64,000 nt of DNA from Pyrus communis (lineage: Eukaryota > Streptophyta > Magnoliopsida > Rosales > Rosaceae). Numbering within the stretch: position 1 is the stretch's first letter; the number at the start of each line of letters is the position of its first letter. Below are positions 55,733 to 64,000 of this stretch, piece after piece. A program made the translations under genes and the position numbers. Where the stretch lies: positions 5,317,724 through 5,381,723 of the forward strand of contig NC_084815.1 in NCBI RefSeq assembly GCF_963583255.1. Reading direction: 5' to 3'. The notes under the pieces are model-generated. The model searched no databases and was not told the origin of the DNA. It saw only the letters and a program-made list of their open reading frames with translations.

Positions 55733-56427
55733 TGGGGAAGGAGGTAATTTAATATGGGGTCTCATATACAAAGACAAATAATCAACTGAACTACATACAT
55801 CTTAATTCGTACAATGTAGCTTTACTTAATGGCCAATTAATATTATCTTTTATGTTAAATAGGAGAACGATGATTACGTACCTTTTAGTAAAGGTTGCTT
55901 TACATTTTTAACTCGTATTAACCCATTCTCTTGTTTCTTTGGTAATAATAAAAAGCCCTCAACCTTATTCATTATCCTTACAAGTAATTAATTCTATAAT
56001 ACGTGTAATTATTTGCAAATCATAGTATTAAGTAAACTTGATATACAAATCACATGAAAGGTTATTGATATAGGTGATCAAGACAGATCCAAAAACCAAT
56101 AGTGTCATCCCACCCCTTACCCTTCTCATCCTCTCCCAGCTCCTCTGAAGCTACATATAGTCCTCAAATTCTATAGATCCTGATTTCAACCTGAGAATTA
56201 GACAATAGTTAATTTTACCTATTCCACAAGTAAGTTTTTCATCAAATGCAAACAAGGTCCAAATGTGGAATTTCCAAGAAGAAAACTTTCGCTGCGCATC
56301 ATGAAATCAGTGGATGGATTTATAATGATTTCATAAAGATTGAGCCAAGCACATTCAAGTAGCTTGTAGTCCTTGCTTAGCAAATCATAATGCAAGAAGA
56401 AATTGATTTCCAACATGATTAGAAAGC
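55733..56427. other. intergenic, no gene seen
   Basis: AT-rich. The last part before 56428 may belong to the copia fragment that follows. Confidence 0.4.
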
Positions 56428-56760
56428 ATGGACTTTGGTTCTATAGCTAGACAGAAGGTAAGGTTGGTTGCAAAGGACTTTAATCAAAAAGAAGAAATTG
56501 ATTATAGTCAGATATTCAGTCTTGTGGTTAAGTCTACCGTTGTTCACTTAATTTTTGCCCTAACAACGCAACTTAATGGATCTTTAAAGCAACATAATGT
56601 GAAAAATGCATTTCTTTATTATTTACTTTAATAAGAAATTTATATGGCTGAACCGCTATGATTTTAGAATTTAGAGATTCCTGATTATGTTTTCAAGTTG
56701 CCAAAGTCCCTCTATTTAAAATATGCTTGTAGAGCTTGTAATGAAAAATTTACTAACTTT
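56428..56760 (+). pseudogene. Ty1/copia reverse transcriptase fragment
   Basis: The frame reads ARQKVRLVAKDFNQKEEIDY and SQIFSLVVKSTVVHLIF, then LNGSLKQHNVKNAFL. This matches the KARLVAKGFxQxxGIDYxETFSPVVK ... LDVKNAFLxG block of the copia RT domain. Beyond the stop it continues as EIYMAEPL ... YVFKLPKSLY in the same sense. The catalytic region beyond is missing, so this is an isolated dead fragment. Confidence 0.75.
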
Positions 56761-57754
56761 TACACTATGTTTAACTTAACACCACTAAATTTACCTTTGA
56801 GTCAATAACTAAGCATTAGAGATGAAGTAGCAAAATGGTTCTTGTAAAGACTAAGCAAACCCACCCCCAATAAATGATTGTTACTGTTTAGTGATATAAA
56901 CTATATTATGCACTTTTGATTTTTTGTGGGGAAATTGCATGCTTTCACGCATTCTTCTGCCGACAATACTACATGAATGAAATTAATGAAACAATAGTTC
57001 GGATTTTAATTTAATTGGCAAGGGCTAAAGATGAGTGGCTTAAATTATTATATGCCAAGAAAAGAGAGTGATTTGAGCCCAAAGGAGACAAAGTTGTCCC
57101 CCCATGTATTGGAGATGTGAATACAAAGGTAAAAATAAATTAAAAAAAAAATTAAAAAACAAAAGAACATTTATACATATTCTCGGGTAAGGATGCTTGG
57201 TCTCCTTGTGATCTTGGCAATAGTGGAATAAAATATAAATTAATCAATTATATTATAGATTAATTGTGGGAATATAAAAGAAAGAAGAAAGGAGTCTTAT
57301 TCCATTTCTTGGGATTTTAAGCAAGAAGGCTGTGCATGGTCGAGTCCTGGATAGGTAAATAAAAAAAGAAAAATATTGAAGAGATAATGTTTTAGATCAT
57401 ATTTTATAGATTATATTATGTGACGGTTGATGATTGAATATTTTCTTTAATAATTTAAATAAAAAATTCAATCACACGTTATTTGGTCTATAAAATATAA
57501 TTTAAGTAGATAGACTCTTTAGCATCAATCATCCATAAAAAGTGCTTCAATTGATAAGAACGTGAGTTTACAAACCATCTGCTTTTTAATTCGTTTACTT
57601 AAAGAAACGGCAAAGATTTTGCATAATGACAATGCATGGCATACAAAGCATATACAAAAATGGAATTATCAATTTTACCCTTCATATATCTCATGTCATA
57701 TCCTAACTCCAAACCTCCCCATGTTGCAGCTAGCGGATACTTCTTGCACTATCC

Positions 57755-57758
<4 letters not shown>

Positions 57759-57790
<32 letters not shown>
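57759..57790. repeat. (GA)n microsatellite
   Basis: About 16 GA units, followed by interrupted GAGGGAGGGAGA to 57815. Confidence 0.9.
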
Positions 57791-57797
<7 letters not shown>

Positions 57798-58203
57798 AGA
57801 GTGTGAGAGAGAGAAAGCATGTGTGCATGAGATGTAATGGAAAGAGGGGGTGGTCCAAAGGGATCAATATTGTAGTGGTAGGGTTTTGGTCTCCCCTACA
57901 AAGGGGTAGGATATTGACTGAATAAATGCCCTAACTTGTATTTCAAATGTTTGTTTAATCTAGCAGTATAATAGTAAATTTTTTGTAAACCTAATTTGGC
58001 CACAAAATAATCTAATTATTATGATAAGTAAATTAACTATCATCTATTCATATTATTATCGCGTGCTACAATTCATTAATACTCTATCCATATTCTCTGT
58101 AAACCCTAAAGCTTAACCACACTTGACTTTGTGTTTTTAGTTATTTTCTTAGTTTAGCAGAAATTACCTAGCAAGTGTTGCAGTCTTGCTGAATTTCAAA
58201 GTT

Positions 58204-58209
<6 letters not shown>

Positions 58210-58247
<38 letters not shown>
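58210..58247. repeat. (AG)n microsatellite
   Basis: About 15 AG units ending ATAGAGAG. Confidence 0.9.
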
Positions 58248-58423
58248 GGTGGTCAAAGTGTTATTGAAAGGTCGCTTCAATCAACAGTTTATCCATCAGA
58301 AACAAGGGTTTCCACACTGTTGGAGGTATCAGTACATCATGTTGCAAACTAGCACAACCAAGACGTCTTGGGCTCCACCTTCTTGCGTTTTCAGCCTGTA
58401 GCTGACCGAGCTGTTACCATCCT

Positions 58424-58673
58424 CTCTCTCTCTCTCTCTTTCTCAACAAAGCTGCCAACAAGATCCATTCTATTCCAATATGATTTTCCTTTTTTTATCA
58501 TTTGCCCTTTTCTGTTTTGTTAATTGTATATACACACACACATATATCTCTACACATTTATAGGTTTTTATTATTTATGCTTCTCTCTTTTTTTTCCTCT
58601 CTAAAAGCTAATCATTTGCTTTGAATTTCCCAAGCAATATAGTGAATCTCAAATGGTACATGTTCCATCCAAC

Positions 58674-58705
<32 letters not shown>
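58424..58705. repeat. two (CT)n microsatellites
   Basis: (TC)n at about 58424-58440 and again at about 58676-58705. They are complementary in sense to the GA tracts at 57759 and 58210. Confidence 0.8.
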
Positions 58706-58706
<1 letters not shown>

Positions 58707-60020
58707 CCCACTAACAAAGCAAAAGGGCATCGTATGCATCCCCAACAAAAAGCTGATGCATGTTATTTGCAGCAGGAGATGAAAAGCCTATTTCAACTAT
58801 ACTTGGAACAAAATATACCCCAACCCTTGTCTTGCTTTCCTGTTATCTTTGCCTTTAGATTGCCACCAATTCAGACACCAACTCGTCCTATTGATGCAAT
58901 ATCTGCAAAGGTTAGCCGCTAATAAAGTCATCTCTACTCATTTATAACTAAAGAATCAACTTTGCATAATCTCTTCATTTATGCTTCAAATATGCACAAT
59001 TTAGGCACAAATAAAACTGATGGGTCTGTAAGAATAAGTTAGATCCAAAGTTCTAAACACTTTAGCGTAATAAAAAAAATTAGATAACACATATTTTTTT
59101 TTGGTTGAAAACACATTTATTTATATATCCACTTAAATGCCTAATGTCCTTGTCAAGAACACAATTAAAATTGTTGTGTTCTAGTGCTCAAGTTCCTTCT
59201 AACTACACAACAAAAATTGGCTCTTGATTAACTTAGCACATAAGTGGTACGAGACTCGTGCATCAATACACTCACATAGCACAAATATAACGACTCATGA
59301 GGTTTGTGAATTGGGGAATACTCTTCAAGAGGAGAGATTTTTCAATGTACCAGGAACATAGTTCGCTACATCAAGTGTCATAACACAAATGATTGGATAT
59401 TTAAAAAAAAAAATTACAACCATTTGTATTATGTTACTTGGTGTACCGAACTGTGTTTTCGACATACTCAAAACTTTCTCCAAAAAGAAAGGATCTTAAA
59501 AGAAGACTGAATTATTAAAGCCAAAAGCCCGAAACCCCTAAAGTGCAATTATCCGTGCGTATATTATTATCTCTTAATTATAACAGACGGTCATCTAATT
59601 TCAAAGATTCTTCTCTTCTCATTGACCATCTCTCTCCTCCCCCAGCCCCATCATATATAGATATATACACATGCAGATGATGCATAAGTCGAACGCAAAT
59701 GCTATGAGAGCACACTGATATTTCAAAGTTTGATAAAAACCTGTTTAACTATTAATTGTTCATTTAATATATATTTTTCACATAGTTTCCCGGTCAAACC
59801 GATGACTTCTTGATACCGTTTCTCATCATGAGGTTCACCAAAGTTAGTAGTTCAATGGCTAACTATTTGTACCACAGCAATAAGGGCATAAACTTCTTTT
59901 TTACAAGATATAATAGTGCTCGAATTTAAGTTGCGAGGAGGGAAGAGTTTAAACGTAGGTTGCAATGGCTTGAAAATGAAGCCTTATTCACCAAGAGAAT
60001 ACACCAGTTCTCCTAAAACA

Positions 60021-60022
<2 letters not shown>

Positions 60023-60069
<47 letters not shown>
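60023..60069. repeat. 47-bp poly(A) tract
   Basis: An uninterrupted A run, possibly the tail of a retroposon on the + strand. No matching body or target duplication was identified. Its length in the assembly may be unreliable. Confidence 0.8.
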
Positions 60070-60071
<2 letters not shown>

Positions 60072-60378
60072 AAACAAAATTATAAATGAAGAAGACATTA
60101 AAATTCGTTGTAAGGACAATGGATTCACAGAACTTACTAGTTAACGTGGAAGTGTTTTGTATCCTAGAATAATGCTGACAGAGAACTAAAAATAAGAGCA
60201 TTACAGAAAAGTAGGAAAAAATAGAAGAAAAAGGTGGCTCTCCAAGTAAATGATGCTTACATATAGTTCTTACTCAGACAGCCATGGCTATGTCAATAAC
60301 TCTCCTCTCTAAGTTCATATACTAATATTTGACTCATTAACAATTAATTAATCTTCTTAATTTCCTTCCAAGTTGTTA

Positions 60379-62921
60379 TTACTGCATGGACTCATTGTCT
60401 TGCTCTACTTCAGAAGCAGGTTCATCTTCCTCTTCAAAGCCATCAATTCCATAAGCTGCATGCCCATTCCCAAAAGCCTTGATATGATCTTTAAGAGATC
60501 TCTTGTGCTTAAAATCAGAGCCACAAATGCAATACCAAAGCTTGCCACAATTCTTCTCATGGGTTCTCCAATCCCCCCTCACCGCAAACGCCTTGCCACA
60601 TTTTCTACACATGAAGGGCTTGATTCCATGTTTCCTCTTGTAATGTGTTTGAAGGGTTCTGAAGTCTTTCAGTGGCTTTGCTCTCGGATGATCGATGTTG
60701 TTCCTGCAACCTGGTGTGCAACAATAGCAAGGAAGCCTAAGCATTCCTGTTGGTTGAGTGCCTCTCAAAGATTCAGGCCCTTTTCTATACTGAGATCCAT
60801 GCCCCCACATATGCATCTACAATTATGTATATAGGGATCACGACCAAAAAATTAGAAAGGTGAAAATTAGTACTCAGTGAATTCCAAACCACGCATATAA
60901 ACTATAAATAATTAAAAGAAACAAAAATAACTAAATTGCTGCCCTCGCAGAATATAAGCCTGTGATAAGGCTTCTAGTAAATTAGTCATGTGTTATTCAT
61001 GAATTCCAAGATTAACTATGAGTTTGTTAGTTATCCATAATTTCAGTTCTACACATGAAAGAAAAATTGTAACAAACTGCTACAAGAAAGGTGCAAATAT
61101 TTGGGAATTAAAATTTCAAATATTTGGGAATTAAAATTTAGGCTTTGTTATATATTCAAACAAAAGGATCTCCTTACAAATGCTATTTCTAGGAGAGTTA
61201 AATGTCACAATGAACAATGTTAGAGAGACCAAATTTGCAAACCAAATGATGTAGTTGTTGATGATTGAATTATTATTTAAGTGTTGATTAATGTCTTATT
61301 GATGATATCATTTTATTTGCAAATTTGATTTTAAAATTTTGGTCTCTCTAGTGAATTAATGTTTGTGCCTATTACTTAAAAAGGTAATTAAGTAATAACA
61401 AAAGAAACAGATATATAACTTATGAGTTTGAAGATTAAATTTGTGGATATAGAGTTTTCTCTTTTAACAAAAGGAAAAAACCCAGTATGGGTAATGAAGG
61501 ATTAAGCAAGCAGAACACACACCCAAACCCTTAAACATCAGCGCCAGTCAAAATTCATTAGATAATATAGAGTTTTGATATTACTATGTATGGGGGTTTT
61601 GATGCCCAAAAACTGTTTAGTTGCGGACTGAAGGTCCACAAAGAGAAACTAATTTGTTAATGGAATAATGTCATGAACTGGCCCCTCTGATAAAAACACT
61701 GCAAGATTTTTCAGCTCCTGCCATTATATGTTTGAGCACAAACTCCAAAGTACTAAAGGCATAAGGAACATTGCCTGTGGTGTTCAATCACATGATGGGG
61801 GAGGTACTGCTCATAGCCTCAGTTGAATCAGAAAGATTTACTCAGCCCCAATTCCCAGAACCATGCAAAAAAAGGTAGATGATGATAATTCAAGTTTTTT
61901 TAAATGTAAATTATGAAAATATAAAATAAAAAAGAAAAAGCTCCAATATAATTTTTTCCCTTACAAGTCCAAGCATAGGATGATACTTGAGGCAAGAAAA
62001 TAAAAGAAATAAAAAAGCTGAGCACATTTTAACTGATTTTTATCCTTAAATTATGAGAGGAGGAAAACAAAAACAAAAACAAAGAGAATAAAAGCCTGAT
62101 CTAAAAAAAATATGAAGAGAGAGAGAGAGAGGGAGAGGGAGGAGAAAAGGAAAAATGGTTTCTGGGGCCATGGTTTTGCTGGCGAATCAAGAAATTTTCT
62201 TGATTAATATATTTAATTTTAAACTATTTTTGGTTCAAAAAATAAAAATATTGAGATTTACCTGCATGTTATTGTATCTGTTGAAGGTCTTGTAGCAAAC
62301 AGGGCAAGAAAACTGGGTAGGACCTATGAGAATCTGAGAAGGGGTAGGGATCCAGTACTGACCCTTGTTCAACCTGCAACTCATGGGGTACCCTGCAGAA
62401 TCATGATCTCCATGATCTGATTTTTCATGATGAGTACTGTTATTGCTCATCTCTGATGAGGAAGAATTAGCTGCAACAGAAAGCACAGAAGCCATTTCAG
62501 CAGCGCTAGGGTTTGGCAATCCTATGTGCAGTGTCACACTCGCATCGTCTTCACCGTCACCATCTTCCTCATCTTGTTGATCTTTAAAGTGCTGATGATC
62601 TTCATGGTGATGTTGTTGTTGATCTTCATGATCGCGGTGGTGATGGTGTTGGTTTGTTGGGTTCAGGCGGCTGAGGAGGGGGAGGGCTTCTCTGAGAGGA
62701 GGAGAAGGGGGTCTAGTGTTAAGGATTTGTTGGTGGGTAGGGAAGTAAAAAGAGTGGTTTTGGTTGAGGAAGAAGTTGTGAGCATAGGAAGGAGAAGATT
62801 GTGAAGCATGAGGAGGCGGCTGAGGGTTTGAAGGTGGTGGTTCATGTTCATGGTGACGATGAAGAGGGTTGAATTTGAACAGACCTGGGAAGAAATTTGA
62901 TGAGTAGGGGTAGTCAGCCAT
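60379..62921 (-). CDS. WIP: WIP-domain C2H2 zinc-finger transcription factor
   Basis: Two exons, 62262-62921 and 60379-60816, give 365 residues. The intron (1,445 bp) has an AG/GTAAAT donor and a TTGTAG acceptor. The N-terminal half is disordered, rich in His, Pro, Ser and Gln with an acidic patch ([10 protein letters not shown]). It then has the family motif SVTLHIGLP (about 128-136). The C-terminal WIP domain starts [10 protein letters not shown]. It carries four zinc fingers: CPVC (206-209) with His-222 and His-226; CYCCTPGC with [27 protein letters not shown]; and [16 protein letters not shown]. It acts in the nucleus as a developmental regulator. Arabidopsis relatives control transmitting-tract and root-tip identity (NTT/WIP2, WIP4, WIP5), seed-coat colour (TT1) and leaf veins (DOT5). 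The acidic end ([17 protein letters not shown]) suggests the WIP2/4/5 clade; that is a judgement, not a tree. Confidence 0.93.
62102..62262. repeat. GA-rich stretch at the intron 5' end
   Basis: (GA)n at about 62116-62140 with GGGAGAGGGAGGAG lies 120 bp inside the WIP gene intron. On the transcribed strand it is CT-rich. Confidence 0.6.
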
Positions 62922-62988
62922 GGTTAATTAAAAAGGGTAGTACACTACAGTATAAGAGGAGGGGAATAGTTTGCTGGGGTGACCTTGC

Positions 62989-62991
62989 ATT

Positions 62992-62995
<4 letters not shown>
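62989..62995 (-). promoter_or_regulatory. TATA box of the WIP gene
   Basis: TATAAAT on the - strand, 68 bp before the start codon and immediately downstream of a (CT)n tract. Transcription would start about 30 bp on, giving a short leader of roughly 40 nt. Confidence 0.65.

Positions 62996-63068
<73 letters not shown>
62996..63068. repeat. (GA)36 tract in the WIP promoter
   Basis: About 73 bp of uninterrupted GA (CT on the sense strand) directly adjoins the TATA box. Such tracts are bound by plant BBR/BPC GAGA-binding factors, which recruit Polycomb; the link to this gene is inference. Confidence 0.85.
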
Positions 63069-63072
<4 letters not shown>

Positions 63073-63169
63073 AGATGACCGAAGGGAGTGGACGGTGGAG
63101 AGCCGAGTTATTAAAGTAGTACAACAGAGTAAAGAAGTAGTAAAGGCAAGGGAAAAGGGGAAATAGAAT

Positions 63170-64000
63170 CACCTAGTGAAGAACAAATACAACCCAAAAA
63201 TAAATAACCAATCTAATTCATTTTGATTAAAAAGGAATTTAGTTCTATTTGATTGATACTATACAGAAAGTATATGTGGAATCTATAGCATATATTTGAG
63301 ACAGTCACCAATTAGAGTTGTGCAGAATGTGTACATGTGTGTACCTCGTTATCAAATAACAATGTTTTAATAAAATTAGTATTGAGACTAGTCTAGCCAG
63401 TTTTTCTAGACGAGGCTATCAAGAAAACGTCTCTGCCCAGTAAGAGTGGACTATAGACTAGCATAGGCGTTTGGGAGGCATGTCTAGGCGCCTGAGGCGT
63501 TATCGAGGCACAACCTGGGCATTTGGATAAAAAAAAAAAAACCAAACCCCAAACGATGCCGTTTTGGATAGAATTTTTATAAACATCATGCTAATTTTAT
63601 GTTTCTAACTTATTTTCTATTATTTTATTATATGACTTTATGATGTGAATTAGAGAAATAATAATAGTTAAAATATTTGATTACTTGCCAATTAGTGCCA
63701 CGGTGACACGCCCTGACCCTGATATCTCCAAATATCAAGATAGGCACCTGTTGGCCGACACCTGAAGGTGACGAAATCATTTTAAACATGTATGCAAATA
63801 AAATACGTAATTAGAAAGAAATATACTAATGCAGAATTGTGTTTAGAGCATACAACTACTCAAGAATAATATGAGTGAATTATTATAAAAGGTATGAATA
63901 AAGGAATGGGATCTACACTGAGAAGACTCGAAGATACCTATGCGGAAGTGCCTTGACGCTGGGATTGTATGCCTCAAATCTATCTCCTAAGGGGGCGCAA
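63170..64000. other. intergenic, repeat debris to the window end
   Basis: 63390-63540 is rich in GTCTAGGCGCC and GAGGCG words, like 23150-23300. From about 63700 (GTGACACGCCCTGACCC) to the end the sequence looks like the start of an LTR (TGACACGCCC..), cut off by the window edge. No gene is seen. Confidence 0.4.

Larger units (their letters stand above)
56761..60022. other. intergenic, microsatellite-rich, no gene seen
   Basis: No convincing coding sequence. It contains several GA/CT microsatellites (listed separately). The region 58080-58920 has the look of a transcribed leader or an old gene end (CT-rich words, TATACACACACACAT near 58530), but frames are short and unrelated to known families. 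Confidence 0.4.

Noticed and set aside
58653..58922. 89-codon frame on the + strand containing a Ser/Leu run
   Set aside because: The run is a CT microsatellite and the remainder shows no conserved domain; I could not support a gene.
62945..63172. Ser/Leu-repeat and Arg/Glu-repeat frames over the GA tract
   Set aside because: Translation of the microsatellite in the WIP promoter, not a protein.

Overview
This is a 64 kb window of a plant nuclear genome. It is AT-rich, its genes carry many introns, it has no operons, and most of its length is decayed transposable elements. A woody eudicot of the rose family (apple or pear type) is my best guess. This rests on the mix of repeats (Cassandra 5S-bearing mini-retrotransposons, a short SINE family, many TIR elements) and on general gene style; it is inference, not proof.

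Only five genes look functional. Three are tiny arabinogalactan-peptide genes of one family, all on the + strand (1001-1201, 15259-15459, 21058-21264). They share promoter, 5' leader and 3' UTR blocks, so they are a tandem duplication later pushed apart by inserted elements. The fourth is a 12-exon gene on the - strand (24630-29186) for a thylakoid-lumen carboxyl-terminal processing protease (CtpA, peptidase S41). I could follow all its splice junctions to a 514-residue product. The fifth is a two-exon WIP-type C2H2 zinc-finger regulator on the - strand (60379-62921, 365 residues) with a TATA box next to a 70-bp GA/CT tract. These five have no evident joint pathway.

The rest is mobile DNA. 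From left to right: a PIF/Harbinger element carrying only a Myb/SANT-like gene (4175-6207, TSD TTA); a gag-only Ty3/gypsy remnant (6869-11278); a Mutator-like TIR element with a 9-bp TSD (11466-12663); a large inverted repeat enclosing a poly(A) retroposon (12972-14793); two SINE copies; a TIR element filled with GTACCCAT words (18178-19071); a Cassandra element with three LTRs (19645-20618, TSD TTATG); two solo LTRs (21580-21844 and 29880-31245); Ty1/copia and RNase H fragments; a second PIF/Harbinger copy in the opposite orientation (32927-35086, TSD TAA); a non-autonomous hAT-like element (36653-37700); and a 12.65 kb CACTA (En/Spm) element (43079-55732).

The CACTA element is the most interesting part. 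Besides the usual two genes (a Tnp2-type transposase and a Transposase_24-type protein, both broken), it holds two further small spliced ORFs. Each keeps the same W/F-x-SWK block, an 18-residue spacing to a phase-0 intron at the same place, and a similar second exon. This looks like an internal family of three copies of one DNA-binding or regulatory module. Palindromes built from its GTCGCGCAAA-type subterminal motif also sit between the genes. I found no tRNA, rRNA gene, CRISPR array or confident miRNA.
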